Shown: positions 13,765 to 42,021, counted from the stretch's first letter. The stretch: 64,000 bases of DNA from Antennarius striatus (GCF_040054535.1 NC_090784.1:8144501-8208500), one strand, 5' to 3'. Notes: a model not told the origin generated them from the letters alone. Numbers and translations are program-made.

Positions 13765-16700
13765 AACTATTATTAATTCTTTTCAAACTTCTTTCAGACA
13801 TGTTGCTGGCATGAAAGTATATACCTACAAAAATGAATTAATATAACTTTTCATTCATCTTTTTCTTTCCTGTTTTCTTATTAGAGTGACAGCCAGAAGT
13901 GTTGATGACATCACATCATGTTTTACTTGTGCCACAACTTATTTAGAACCAGGCTGTAGATGAAAAGATGATGTCTCTCTCATATGAGTTCGATAAATAC
14001 AAGCCTATAACCAGCTTTTGGAAAGAGGAAGGACACCTAGCCTTTAACTCCCTATGTAGTGTTCAGATATGTGCATCTTGTTGTTACAAGGAGACCCCAA
14101 CCGTCCTCTTGCTGTATAGTAACTATGCAGACACAAGTGCTATCTCTGAAAGAAAGAAAATATTTCCCAAAATGCATTCTGTTACATCTGTTGCAGTGCA
14201 TAGCCTGAAATGCAAGCCTGCTTGTGAACTACAGAAACATGGTAATGATCAGCGCTCTGTGGTCCGTCAAGCATTGTGTATCAGACTTTACTCACTGGTT
14301 CTTTTTTCTGCATTGCAGGGGGGGGCATCACTTCTGCTAACCACCTCCAGTCATGTAAAATCTGCAATTCATGAGAAAGAATGAGACAAAGTAAAGACAG
14401 CAGACAACGTCTGAATCACATACATCATTGTGGGCCAACTGCAACTACTTGAAAAAGAAAATATTAAAAGTTAAAAAAGAAAAAAAAAACAGTGTCAGAA
14501 AGTAAATAAGGAAAAAGAGAGGTGGGGTGTGAAGTGAGAAATCTGTATCCCATTAGTAAAGGGCAGAAGACCCCGATCTGTCCTTGACCATTACACCGAC
14601 AGGGATAAGGAGCAAGAACACAGAATTAAAGTTAAAGAAGAGCATGAATGTTGATAAGCACTAATTTGACTCCCTAGGATCAAAGAGGAAGGTTTGAAAA
14701 GACTAACACAACAATGGTCTCTACTTATTACCAAAAACATCTCAGGAGACTTGGACTCTTATTGCCATGTCAAGGACGCTCCACACAAGAAGAAGTGACA
14801 CTTTTCCTAAAATGAGTTGAACCATTCCTCCATGTTTCATATCTAAAATGTACTTTTCTATTCAGGTATTATGTTTCAAGGACTATGGGTCTAGATTAGT
14901 TCCAGGATTCAGATATTAAGGGATTTTAATGTCAGACAATTAAAATAATGTGTGTTTTGGGAAGCAGAACACAAAAACAAAATTCAACAAAATAAATTTG
15001 AGATTTTTATTGAGCATAGTTGGACTATTTTAAATGATAACTGCAATTCTGTGGCCTACATGATGTTAGTCACAATAACCGAGGCAGGATTTCCTGTGAT
15101 GGCTTTGGAATAAGATGAGGGTTGATGGCTTTTGAATCATCCTGGCATAAATAATTGAAGCGACAAACAGGTCAGGGTGCTTGAGGGCAACAATTCCCAG
15201 TCGCGTCTCAGTTCAAGTACAGAGTTTTAGTGGCCACAATGATTTCTGTTCCCTTTTTCTCAGGTCATAACTTCAGCCTGGATGCCATCCCCTTCCTCCC
15301 TGTCCTTTAGTCATTCATCCATCCATCGCAATCCAAATGAAATGGGGTCAGCTCATTGAAGTTTTCCTCTGGCCCTCTCTTGTTGTCTGGCTCTGCTTAT
15401 GTAAACCAAACAGCCTCAACTGACTGGACATGACAGCTCCAAACATAATAAGGCCTGGTTCCATTCAGATGAGCTCCTCAGTTGTAGGAGATTTTAACTT
15501 TTCCTCCTGACACGGTGGTCAAATCAGAGATTTTCCTCAATCTTACAGAGCTATCCTAGACACGATGTCTTCTCTTCACCCAGACTGTGTTGCTGCATTG
15601 GTATTGGTATATATGTTTCCTTGTTATTTCCTTTGAACTATCATCATGTCTTTGTTCTGATCATTTCTGAGCAAAGCAATTCCCCCAGTTCTGCCTTTTA
15701 ACAGCGGCTTTACCTTCACAGCCTTGTGCTCAGACCAACAAAAACACATTTGTCAAGGAGAAGAAAGCACAGAGAAAAGAGGGGAAGATTGGTTGCCTGC
15801 CTGCATGTGTGGTAGCATACCAACTATATTCATTATGGTGCAGTTGAAAAGCAGAAGAAACAGTAAAATTAGGCTATAGGAATGCTTTTTTTTTTTTTTG
15901 AAAATGGAGTGCAATCTCAAAACTCCACCGAGCTGGATGGGAATGGACTTTCAGCCATTGTGCAGCTGAAAAAACAAACGGTCATCCCGTGTCGGTACGG
16001 GGAAGGAATCACAGCGCCAGGCTGAGATGAACAATAAACAGTCCAAGTCAAAACTGTCGGAGTCCCCTATAAATGATTAACCCTCTGCAGGTCGGTGGAA
16101 ATAATGAAAGAGCACTATTTATTATTGATGTTGTCCATATTTCATGGGTACAAAATAGATTCAAGCAGAGATGGATCCTGAATAAATATTTTTACAGTTG
16201 TTCACCTCAAAATAACCTGTTGTACTGTTTGATTTTTAAGTATATTATCTTATTTTTGGCAACAGCATTGGCAAAATCTGGTGAAAGACAAAGTCAAGCA
16301 TTCAATATGCAACTGTTAACCAAAGGCTGTTGTAATATCAATCATCTGCTTTACTGTCTTATCTCAGAAGCACAGTCTTTCCCACCAGCATCCCACTCTT
16401 TAATGGTTCAAGAGGAATCCTATTTATTGATGAAACACCTTATACAGCTCACAGATGATGACAAGTAGCAGCACTGACACAAAACTGCCGATCTAATAAT
16501 AAAAAACAAACAAACCCTGAGGTGAGATTGATGTTCTGAATAGCAGAGCACAGAGTCTGTAATTGTCAAATTCCCTCAGACTATCATGTTTAAGTGTTTG
16601 TCTCACGTGGACAACAATCTTGCTGTGGCTTTAGGCTATGTCTAAAATACACTCTCACTTCCTGTAGCCCTGTCAGATAGAATCTACTCATGAACACACG

Positions 16701-17355
16701 CCTCTAAAGTTCAGACATGTTTGTGTGTGGGAGGAAGTTTATGAAGATAATGACATCTAACAAACACAGGGTGGGTTTGATTTGCTCTGGCCTGTACCCA
16801 ACGTCTATCATATTGGAAATTTTGCCAGAGGGTGTGGGTTTCCCTCCAAGACGCCATTGGAAACATTACAGACTGACTGTCCCCAAAAGTGACATGAATG
16901 AGGTGATGTCAAACAGTGGCTTTCACCGGGATCACACTTTTTCAGCCATGATATGAGGACAGAATACGTGACTCCAGTCGCACGTAATCTGTTTGGTTAC
17001 AAACTACAGAAGTCAGTGAACTTAATCAGGGCTCAGCTACTGATTTTGAACTAAATTGTAAATGAGTTATAAAAAAAATACTCTAAATTACTAAATACTA
17101 TGGCCATGTTTTTATGAGTGGTTATCTATTTTGTTTGAATCATGCGTGTGTGGTAAGCATGTGCAAAGAGGCAGAACCATGTGTCAAACAAAAAGAGTGG
17201 AGAAAACAAGCTAACAGTAAGTGGTGCCTGGATCGAGGCCCTTTTCTCGGCAGAGTGTCTATGTCACATCCCCTAAACTTTCTCCCTGTCCAGATAAGCT
17301 CCTTTTTCAGTGGCTTTTCTGGTCTTGACCCAATTTTATACTCCCTGTCTCTTTT
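13765..17355. other. Gene-free stretch
   Basis: No supported gene. The two longest frames (13,968-14,384 and 16,073-16,468, about 130 residues each) have no domain, no biased codon pattern and no splice-bounded relatives nearby. I treat them as chance. No transposon family was recognised. Confidence 0.4.
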
Positions 17356-17358
17356 TAC

Positions 17359-17409
17359 TGTATTTCTAACTACCCTGTTTAACTTTCAAACAGGGTAGTT
17401 AGAAATACA
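17359..17409. repeat. Perfect inverted repeat: 22-bp stem, 7-nt loop
   Basis: Arm 17,359-17,380 is the exact reverse complement of arm 17,388-17,409, with loop AACTTTC between them. The sequence just downstream (CAAAGGATTACTGTA, 17,408-17,422) resembles the right end of the mariner-type MITE family found elsewhere in the window, so this may be a transposon-related hairpin. A perfect stem this short, without flanking pairing, is not a typical microRNA precursor. Confidence 0.9.
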
Positions 17410-17424
17410 AAGGATTACTGTAAT

Positions 17425-20400
17425 CGCATTTTTTCTAAACCTCCCTATGTATCTCACTCTGTCACTTTTGCCCTTTTAAATTATTTTTATACCTTAAATA
17501 TTGTATTTCTTTTAAATATTTTACTGCTTTTTTTTAACACTTTTTTTCATGGCATTGAACAACACAAAATTGCTTTTTAAACGTGCTGTACAACTAAAGC
17601 GACTTGACTAAATCGGATAAAAATAATTGAAACATTCTATACTTTTTAAACCACTGTTGTAAATGTTTTAAAGTGGAGACAATGTGTTCAATCTGTGTGC
17701 TTGACAAACATGGTGTTACTATGAATGAAAGTAACCTCTTAAACAGTCTTTTCAAGGTGGGACTGCAGCTTGGAATCAAAACATATATTACCACACATGG
17801 TGATTCAACCTCATTTATACTTCATCAGACCATGAAAGGAGGTATATCCATTTCAAATGTTGCATCCTTGAGCTAAAGTCATGTACTTCCAATCATTCTT
17901 TATGTTGACGTTGATGTTTCCACACGAGGGCAGTGAATAAACGGTCTTGATGTTGTGATAATCTGTGATAAACCTTAACAATAGAAAGCAGCAGAAGCAG
18001 AGGTAAGGATGTATTTCACTGTGGACTGTGAAGAGATTTAATACATCAATACATGAGTACAGAGGTTATTTACTTTTTCATTCCTTCATCATCTTGCTTA
18101 AGTTATGGCTCTGCTGCCTCTGATGATTTACAATACTGCTCTGTTTCACCTGTATCGCAAAGCAATTTGAAAATGTTTACACATACACAAAAAATCAGCA
18201 CAGAGCAGACAGGAGGATCGTCCAGATAGGACAGTGTGTGTTTCCTGTGTAATCAACAACGGGAAGATTTAAATGGCAGAGACAGTAAGCAGCAGATTGG
18301 AAGAGAAAGAGAGGAATAATTTCTTTGCCTTGTGTTTTCGCTATTACAAAGCATCGGTTGGTGCGTGTTTAAAGTGTTACATTACACGCTGACGCTGCTC
18401 TGTCAGACGTCATACCTGGGGGGGGTTTTTGGGACACTGATATATCTTTTTAAAAATCATACAGTGAAGCAGTATTGTTTTGTTGAAGGTAAATAGAAAA
18501 TGTGACGTGTTGAAGGTCTTGGTGTTTTGTAACTGCTGAAAGAAATAGCACAAACGAAAATAAAAATCTTCATCGGAGTATAAACTTAGAAAAGTGAAAA
18601 TGAAAGGGAATTTTTAAAAGCTGACAACTGTACTCAAATTCATATTTATGGAGACAAGAATCAAATTGAATCAAGTATGATGCAAATATAACAATTCCAA
18701 CTGCGTTAATATTCGTAATTACACAAAGCTATTTGCAGATTCTTGGTATGGTTCACCCAATGCTGCACTCTTGTTTGTGCTTATATAAAAATAAAAAATG
18801 AGCATTAAAAAAACACACACACAGACACACACATTTCATCCCTGGCTCCTCAGAGGAATGAAGAAATGCTAATGTCTCCAACAGCTTTCTTACTTTGGTG
18901 CGAGTGCTGATGGTGAACCCGCTTGTGATCCAGTGAGACTTTACCTGCAGCAAAATGTTTACAGCATCATCTCAGTGTAAATTTTACCAGAGGAAAAGAA
19001 CTCATCTTCTGCCTGGCTACCACGGAGTCATCAGCTTCCGCTGACATGCAGGAAACAAACAAGATGTCTCAGAGTTGAAAACAACCTCAGTCTGCTGCAC
19101 GTCCTGCTGTAGCCTCGGCATGTCAATGTGACATCAAAGAGATTACAGGATTTTACTGTGTGTTGTTCAGCAACTCTCAATTTAAACATTTATATCTCAT
19201 TTGTGTATTTATGTTTAATTCTACATAGTCCTGAAACATTCTCGGCCTGCAGCTAAACTTCCATTAATGACTTCTCTTCAGTCGGCAGAGGTGCAAACAA
19301 AGCAAAAATGTCCGGCACAGTTTGAAATCATCAGTAGACACGCTAACAAAGCTGATACTTAAGGTTGAGAGAGCTGCTGCTCTAAAACAAATATTTAGAT
19401 GAAAACTGGCATTATTAGCAGCTTTAACTGTAGAGCACCAACGCTCTTGATCAGACAACAAAGAGCAGGGATCTCACTGGTTGAACAGGTGCAGCCGTGG
19501 CTCCTCCGGGGCGTGAGCAGGGATTGTGATGATGGTGATGATGATCAGGCTACAATAATCTGGGCAGCGCTGAACTAGGGTGGCGCTAAGGATGCTGGGT
19601 TTGGTGAGAATGCCATAGCAGTTTGATAGTACTGATCATCCACATTGCTATAAATCATTAAAACCCCCACTAAACAGAAAAATTATTTCACTGTTCAAAT
19701 ATATATTTATTTACTTCTTCCTTTATACAAACTTTTTTTGTTGCAAAAAAATAAACTGTTGACATAGATGAACCAGCACAAGTGCACCGTCGTAACTGTG
19801 AACAGTGTTCACAAGGTAGTCACAGAGTGTGATGATCGGAATAAAACAACAGGTGGGGGGCACACTCAATATTTAAAAACACACTGACGTCTGTCTTTTA
19901 CTCTGCATCAATCTTCCAACACCTGAGTTTACAGGATTATGTTCTCTCAGCACTCAACAGGTAGAAATACATCGGAGAGGTTCTCCTCCTATGTGCAAAA
20001 GATTTATTAGATTAGAAAAATAACTATGGGCAAATAAATTCTGGATTAGAGTACAGGTGCAATACAGATGCAAATGTTTTAGTTATAAGAAGTCATCTCA
20101 TTTTGGGATGGGTGTCTAAAGTCTGGTCATTTTTCCAAAGGGAAGAAAGGAAATTTGTGGGAGTTTTGTTATGACTCCTGGGATCTCCTTTCCTCGCACA
20201 TGTGTCACCCCAGGCATCAGGCATTTTTCTTTTGTTTTGAAGAGGACTAGTAAAGGGTTTGTAGATTAATTTTATCACCCTTTGAGGACTCGCTTCTCTT
20301 ACAATGTGTGACACAGACAACTCCAGACAAAGCTCCCATTGGCTGAGCTAATAAACACTCCACACATGCTTGAACCATGGATGTTTCTTTCATTTAACAG
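17425..20400. other. Gene-free stretch downstream of lratd2
   Basis: No coding exon. The 3' part probably includes the 3' untranslated region of lratd2 on the minus strand. A minus-strand AATAAA lies near 20,007-20,002 (TTTATT on the plus strand), about 440 bp past the stop codon, and is a plausible polyadenylation signal. Confidence 0.4.
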
Positions 20401-20444
20401 CTCAAATAACCTGAACCTCAAATCCACGTCAGGTGAATTCGCTA

Positions 20445-21990
<1,546 letters not shown>

Positions 21991-22161
21991 AGGGGAGATG
22001 CGCCCACCACTGTTGAATGGATTTATGATAGTATCCTAAAATGGTCCAATTAACTGATTCACTTTTCTCTCTCTTTTGTTGTTTTTGAGTAAACTATGGA
22101 AAAATGACCCAAAATATCTGTATCTTAACATTTTTGATCAGGAGAGCCATATAAGATTCAT

Positions 22162-22266
<105 letters not shown>

Positions 22267-22767
22267 GTCGCCACAGAATCAAACTGACTGTATTTGCAGG
22301 AATACAAGATGCTCCAGTGCAGCAGTCAGCTGGAAAGTATTCAGATCACAAGAATAAAAACTTGACCAAGATGTGGCACAAAAAGGTTCAGGATGGTGAG
22401 AAATGATTCTACACAGATTGTTCACTTGAAAACCAAAAGCAAATTCAGCACTTTGCAACAACTGTTCAATTTTTATTTTTATTTTTTTTAATACAAAGTG
22501 TATGTTTACATTTTTACTTTGTCAAGCTGCTGATGGGAACTAAGAGGCCCACTGGTTCGTCATCATCATTCAATCATCAATCATTGCTCTGTACTCACAT
22601 AGCTGTGTGCTGTGATGTAAGGTCTAAAAATCACACCAGATTACAATGTGAAATCATAAATTATCCCTGAGCTGTGTGTTCAAGGACTCCTGATGTAATT
22701 TGAGGATTAGGATCATGAAGATTTGAATGCTGCTGACAATAGTTCCTTCTCATCGTGTAAAACACAA

Positions 22768-23140
22768 ACTAGAACCAATGCAGTCAGAGACTGCAAATTT
22801 CTGCGACACCCCTGAATTCAAAATTTTACCCTGACCTACTTGCATAGGTCAAAGATCAAAGCTAGTGCTTTGATCTATGGTCTTACTCACACTGGCCGTC
22901 TCCCTCGTCTTTCTACCTTATCCGGTTCCTGAGTGTTCAAAAGTTGAAATTTGGCCTTGATCTAGTTTTATCAAGGTCAAGGTCATCATCTCATTTTCAT
23001 CCCCTTTGCTGCCCGAGTAATGTGCTTTTTGTTTCATCTTTCTATCTGCAACGGTTGCGAAGATATTTGGTGGACAAATGAACAAACACATGAACACTGA
23101 CAATTGAAATACATCACCGCTTTGAAGTGGGATGTAATAA
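22768..23140 (-). repeat. Unclassified interspersed repeat, copy 1
   Basis: This 370-bp stretch is highly similar, in reverse orientation, to 45,833-45,855 plus 46,526-46,893. Shared blocks include GGTCAAAGATCAAAGC, TTGATCTATGGTCTTACTCA, AAGGTCAAGGTCATCATCTC, GCAACGGTTGCGAAGATATT and ACACCCCTGAATTCAAAATT. One frame of each copy (here 23,148-22,918) gives a similar peptide. Most differences between the copies change the amino acid, so conservation is at DNA level, not protein level. No terminal repeats or pol III boxes were seen; the family was not recognised. Confidence 0.85.
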
Positions 23141-23149
23141 AACAGCATC

Positions 23150-24990
23150 TAGTTACCAATATCTAGCTGATCAAATCAAATGTTCTGGAAAAACTAAGGA
23201 CAAACTTTTGTTCCATGACGACGTCCCATTGAGTGTGAGGTTGTGTCCTCATTAACAACCTGACTGAACAGGCCTACAGCAGTATATACTGACTTCACCG
23301 GTACGGTTCTGTCTGATTGTAACTTGCACTGGATTTTGCATCCAAATCTCTTGGCCTATAAATATCTACACATTTCTCATGCAAGCTGGAGAATCAAAAC
23401 ACCGATGGGAAGTATTTCTGAAATGTGTTCTGCCTAAATAACTGTGGGTCTTTTTCACAGCAGAAATTTTGATTTGTCATCATGGGAACAGCATGAGTGT
23501 TACTAATGACATGAATAAAGTTCTGTTCAAGCTTCCCCATAATTGACCGTATGACAATGGGGCAGCGCTTACAAATACCAAAACACAAATGGTTCCCCCT
23601 AATTCAATTAGTTTTATTTTTTATACCTCTGCATGTTGTCAATACATGAGTAAGAACAACATAACAAAGAAAAGTTCTAGTTCCACTTTCAGTATTGAAA
23701 CAACCTCATTCTTCTCTGGGACTGTGAAGCAGTATGGGCACAGGGGGAGGGTCAGCAAACCCCTGATCGTCCCCTTCACTCTTTGTCCCACTGAGTCACT
23801 GCACCAGTTGGTCGTCACTGCCAGAAAATGAGACTGTTCATGTTCAGCCAAAGGTAAAATCCTCCTTGGACAGCTCAGATATTGAGGCTTACAGTGTCTC
23901 AGGCAGCCATGACACCTACTTCTTGGAGCTTTTGAACAGATGAATGTGAATTTAAGATCAAACATTAGCAGAAGAAAGCAAACATCCACAAGGAATTGAT
24001 ATTTTTCTATCAGTATTGCACGTCTGAACAGTATTTTGATTCTGAGCATATTTACAGCTCTGATTCCATCCACAGAAACAGCTTTGTCTGCCTGGAAGGC
24101 AGTGAATGCAATGTCAGTACATGTTTGAGTGAATTCTCCACAAAGTGAACCACTGTGGTGTGAAATGTTGTGATATTACCTGTGACTCAACATGTTATGC
24201 TGTAAACAAGATTAAATTTGCAGACTGGCAATCACAAACACAACAGTAATGAAAAGAGTGAATCAAGAGCAGCCAAATCATTTGTAAACACTTAATTTCT
24301 TTATAGGCAAAAGGCTCTTAGTGCTGTGTGACGCACTACTTGGAGGGAAAGACTTTAGTTTTTTTAAATGGGTGATGCAAGGTTATTAAAAGATTAGCTT
24401 CACCTAGCTTCATCTCAACACTGCCTTTGTTTGTCTTTGGAACAAATACCCTTCACAGGGATGACAGGGATTTAAACAGGCTGGTGTTAAGTAATGGTTT
24501 GTTTCAGGCTCATTTACAAATGTGTTCTTTATGAAGTTCTTTTGATAACTGCTATTCTACTGACAGAAATGTACAAAAATGTCAACTTTTTCAATAATTC
24601 AAGTACATTTGTTACCTACACAATTAAATCCAGGATTTAGGATCAGCAGGAACGGTTTCTTTACTCCTGATGAAAAGTGAACTTGTTCTGGAACCACGTG
24701 ACTCTCATGGTCTCTTCCAAACACTGCCCCCTTGTGGTTGTGATTACATATTGCATCTTGCAAACAGAAAATTACAGTACATGATGCATTTTGTTCACCC
24801 CCACCAATTAAAAATAAAAGTCTGGTGGTATCGATTTATGAAAGATCTTCAGCCTTTATTGACATTAAAAAAGACAAGTAGTAGAACACAAAGCAGTTCT
24901 AGCTGAAACATTAATGACTCATCGCTTCACTTCTAATTAAGTGGGACCGTAATGTTCCACGGAGATGCTAATCTCACTGCAAGGAACACA
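23150..24990. other. Gene-free stretch between lratd2 and nsmce2
   Basis: No coding exon seen. The minus-strand frame 24,073-23,639 (144 residues) has no recognisable domain and no splice partners. No trib1-like kinase sequence is present, although human TRIB1 lies between NSMCE2 and LRATD2. Confidence 0.45.
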
Positions 24991-25021
24991 TTTTGTTTTA
25001 TAATATACAAAAACATGAACA

Positions 25022-25027
25022 TTTATT
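25022..25027 (-). terminator. nsmce2: Polyadenylation signal of nsmce2
   Basis: AATAAA on the minus strand, 42 bp past the TAG stop at 25,069. It is the only well-placed canonical signal close to the stop. Confidence 0.65.
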
Positions 25028-25068
25028 GGTTTCCTGAGGAATCATTCCGACAATAAAAACACTGAGAA

Positions 25069-28000
25069 CTACGTCTGCTTTCCCTGTTTCTTCTGATTTT
25101 GGATCTTTCTTTTCAGCATGTGGTCCGGAATCAGGTCCGACTCTTTCACATTTGTGTTTCCACAGCCCACCACAGGACAACTAGAGGGAAAAAGAAAAGG
25201 GAGACATCTCTGCATTGATACTCTTTCTTCAGACACACACTTAATGAGACAAAATATCTCCTTCTCAGGTATTTGTCCCATCATTGTGCACGGACCACAT
25301 TCAGGACTCAGAAAACAGGCAACTTTCTTTGACAATTTCAGGAACCATGCAATGAGAGGTCATGGCAGTACCTCCAGGACCAGATAGACGTAATTTCATT
25401 CCAGCATGACAGTGGTACGATAGAGAAATGTGATTTTAAGGCAGACTGCTGATGCCACACCAGTAGCAGGCTGTTTACTGCAGTAAAACCTGACTCTACT
25501 CTCTAACAGCCCTCTAAAGGAGTGTCTTACCAGCATTTCTTTTTCTGGTTGTGTCTCGTTTTGATAAGGCTTATTATGGCTTTTTCATCATAGCGATGGT
25601 TACACTTCTTATTCTTCACTGGGTTCACCATCTCCACCTTCAGTCGATACACACACACACACACACACACATACAAACACACACACACAGGGATTCAAAG
25701 TTCAAAAACAATGAGAACATCCATTCAGGCTTCTTTTCTACATTATTACTATCAATCAATCTAATATTTCAATGCAGGAAAAGAGATAGAGATACAAAAA
25801 TGTGGAAATGATTAAAAAAAACATTGTGTGGAACAGCATGACGTTCTATGACGTGAAACAGCCCATCAGTCATCTGGAGGCCTCTACCTGCGTGAGGGGA
25901 CAGGTCAGTTTAATCTGGCTTTGAGTAACGGTGATGTCTTCATCCAGCTCCTCCGTATTCTGTGCTGACTCTTGGTTGTCTGAAAACACAAACACACATT
26001 ATGTCTTTAAATGAACCAGACAAGTCGCAGACGACAAACTGGTCGGATAACAAAATGTCAGGAGAAAAATTCAGAGAGCAAGGATGTGGATTCAAACGAA
26101 ACTAATTTCAGCAGAAGACACCCAGTCACATATATTTACATGGCGGCAGCACACATAGCCTGAAGGTATTTCAGCAAACGATGTACACTTATCGACATGC
26201 ACACACATAAATCTCACATAGGTGCACAGATATCCAACACACCCACACATACATCAAGCAACCTCCCCTTTCAGACACTTCACAGCATAGCGTGTTTCCA
26301 ATGTTTATTTTATGGCCAACCACAGGTTCAGTTCTTGAATACTGACAGTCATTGTGTTTAAGTGGCATTAAGCAGAATAAATGATGCCTCCTGGACTGGT
26401 TCAGTGTCATGATGCTTTATAAACTCACAGATTTTAATCAAGCCTTAACGACAGCAACACACAAGCATTATGAAGCCCCCTCTGTTTGGAGCACGAGGGA
26501 CAAGAAGATACTGACAGAATATCGACTGGTCTCGTAAAATCAGTTCACATCTCAAATAATGTTGTCTCTCATAACTCTGGACTGAGTCAGGCCCCAAAAA
26601 ACTGATGCATCTTAAGTTCTGCCCATAAACTGTAGGGATGCTAAATGTGGTAATTTGCTGCAGGGTGGCCAACAATAATAATTATAATAACAATAACAAT
26701 GAATTATTTTTATTATTATTGTTGTCGTTAGAACAAAATTCGCCAAGTCTGGTGTGCTTGCTTGAAGTTATATTAGTTATCTTGAAATAAGGGCACATTC
26801 AGCAATTTATCTCTGCATCTTTGAGGCGCTCCTGCAAGCACAGCAGTCTCTCAAAGGTCCTGAATCAATTGCATTGAGTTTAACAGCAGATAAATTCACA
26901 GTATTACCACATCTTTACAGTTTTTCTTGTTCTTACCTTGGATGAGAGAGTTTTTGATGCTCTCCTTGAAAGCCACTACTTTCTGGTGATTCTGCAGATC
27001 AGCGTCAGAGAGCCTGGTGATTCTCTCTGCGAACTCTTCTTTCACTTGGGCAGACAGACTGAACATAGTCTCTGGCTGCTGTGGAGTGGCCTACAGAAGC
27101 CAAAGTAAACGCAATTTTACTCCTCGATACTTATTCAATGTTTTCTGTGACATTTAAGGCTGACAGTTCGACATTGAGTCATCCAAAAATAAATACACAA
27201 AAAAACAACAACAAAAAGAACTTATCATCCAGTTACATCTTCAGGTCACACATCAGTACTGAGGCTACAGACAGAAATCAAGCATTCCACATGTGTAACA
27301 GGACCATTACCTGTGATATGACTTGTTGCACGGTATCAATAAAGTAATTAATCTCGCTGTCCAGCCTGGCACACTCCAGCATCATGGTCTCCATTTCTTT
27401 AATTGCAGATGTCATGTCTTTATCTGTAACACAACAAAAGTAGTCACATCGTTCACGCAGTAAGAGTTACAAAGACACTCTACATTTACGAAATGCAAAT
27501 ATATATACAGTATTATATAAAACAAGTGGACAAGTGTTGCATTGCAGCTATAATAAACCAGTACTCACTTTGCAATACGACAAGATTATTTTATATCTAT
27601 TATTGAATCATAACCGATTTACGGACATGTAAGCGGTTTGCAAAGCTCAAGTTATTATTATTCAGGGTAAGAAATAAAACACCGATTTTAATTTACACTG
27701 ACATCTGAGCAGTAATCTGAGAGTAATCTGAGTAATCTTTTACTGAGAAAAACTATTACTATTGTGTTGTTACTTTCAAAGACTTCAGTATTGAAGTTTG
27801 TTTGTTTTTTTAAATTCAGTACTACAGTATTGATGTTGTAATATACTTGTAATATTCCTAAAATACTGTAACAAACTGAAAACAATTCAGTCCACACCAA
27901 TGCATCACATCTGAGTAACAGCGTGTATTCAATATAACACAGTATTCAGCTGCGAGGTCACAATACCGGGAAAAATAGTACAATATGTACGTCTTAAGTG

Positions 28001-28289
28001 CAACGATAGTAACAAAGTATAAATGGAAGACGGATATGATGCAGTAAAACGATAAATGACTTAGGTGCGGTGAGTAAAGTCAGTTTAATGTAATAATAAT
28101 AGTAATATTTGCACTGGAACAAGTAATGCTAGGAGTCTCTACAGCTGGCGGAGAGACGAACAGATGATCTTTACCCTGCGCCTCTGCTAAGTCCATCGCC
28201 ACATCTGTCACGATGTCCATTCCCGTCCCGATGTCGGCCTGGCAGGACTTGAGGCTCGACACGGCTCCGTGAACCGAACTGAGCGACAT
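25069..28289 (-). CDS. nsmce2: E3 SUMO-protein ligase NSE2 / MMS21, six coding exons
   Basis: SUMO ligase subunit of the SMC5/6 genome-maintenance complex in the nucleus. Coding exons on the minus strand are 28289-28175, 27423-27311, 27090-26937, 25979-25888, 25637-25531 and 25180-25069. All have GT donors and AG acceptors and join in frame to 230 codons plus TAG; human NSE2 has 247 residues. The N-terminal half (residues 1-150) is helical and binds the SMC5 coiled coil. The SP-RING starts at CPLT (154-157) and has ligands Cys170, His172, Cys195 and Cys200 in KKCNH and CPVVGC, as in human. The C-terminus is SDLIPDHMLKRKIQNQKKQ. The start is the first ATG of the frame; the human protein has a longer N-terminus, so an upstream start cannot be fully excluded. 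The gene lies about 0.7 kb downstream of the washc5 stop on the same strand. Confidence 0.93.
25649..25690. repeat. (CA)n microsatellite in nsmce2 intron 4
   Basis: Short imperfect CA run with an ATACAA interruption, just upstream (on the minus strand) of the exon 5 acceptor at 25,638. Confidence 0.9.
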
Positions 28290-28600
28290 GACGACGCGTT
28301 TCTGTCTCGTCTCGGCTCCAAAACCACCGCCGCGTTTATGACGCGAAGCTAACCGGCCCGACGTTAGCTGCTAGATGCTAACCTGTTAGCATCGCCTGCT
28401 TCGCTCCGACTTCACGAGTGTTTGGAGCAAAGCTGGACAACGTTTTGACCTGCGCTGCTTTAATTTGCTATTGCTATGAATAAAGTTACAGCTAAATGTT
28501 AAATAAATTAAGGACACAATGCGCACAAAACACGGCGCGAAGAACTACTCGTTAGAGTGCATTTCTAACTTCCGGGTGTGCTTTTCAAAATAAAACTGTT
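28290..28600 (-). promoter_or_regulatory. nsmce2: nsmce2 promoter / 5' leader region
   Basis: This short interval separates the nsmce2 start from the washc5 3' end. It contains CG-bearing stretches (GACGACGCGTTTC, CCACCGCCGCG) and an ETS-type site, ACTTCCGGGTG, near 28,569. No TATA box was evident. With only about 300 bp available, the nsmce2 start site must lie inside this interval or overlap the washc5 3' untranslated region. Confidence 0.5.
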
Positions 28601-28627
28601 GAAACAAAAAGCGTCTTGAACAATTGT

Positions 28628-28633
28628 TTTATT
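28628..28633 (-). terminator. washc5: Candidate polyadenylation signal of washc5
   Basis: AATAAA on the minus strand, about 325 bp past the TGA at 28,958. Another lies near 28,710. Either would end the transcript just before the nsmce2 promoter region. Confidence 0.45.
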
Positions 28634-28957
28634 GATGAAATTAATTTGGACATGGTATGAATATACAAAGTTCATAAGTTCAATAGGCAATATAAAATTA
28701 TCTATACATGCATTTATTAGCGCATAAAGACATCGATGTCAATGAATTATTTCAAGTAAAGGACTTTTTCATTACAGATATCAAAGCACATTGCAAATAA
28801 TAAAAAGAATGGAGACTGAACACTTAGCATTAAGGTTATGGTACAGTAATACTAAACTTCTCCTGGAATGACAAGTCAAATGCACTGCAGAATACAATGA
28901 ATGAAAGACTGTCTCAACAAAAGAATAATTTGTTAATGAAATGCTTCATCCAGAGCT

Positions 28958-42021
<13,064 letters not shown>

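Noticed and set aside
13968-14384. 138-residue frame as a possible gene
   Set aside because: No recognisable domain, no relatives among known proteins that I can recall, no splice partners; length is within chance for AT-rich DNA of this size.
16073-16468. 131-residue frame as a possible gene
   Set aside because: No conserved features or signals; likely a chance open frame.
17359-17409. Hairpin as a microRNA gene
   Set aside because: The stem is only 22 bp and perfect, with no extended lower stem; better explained as an inverted duplication or transposon by-product.
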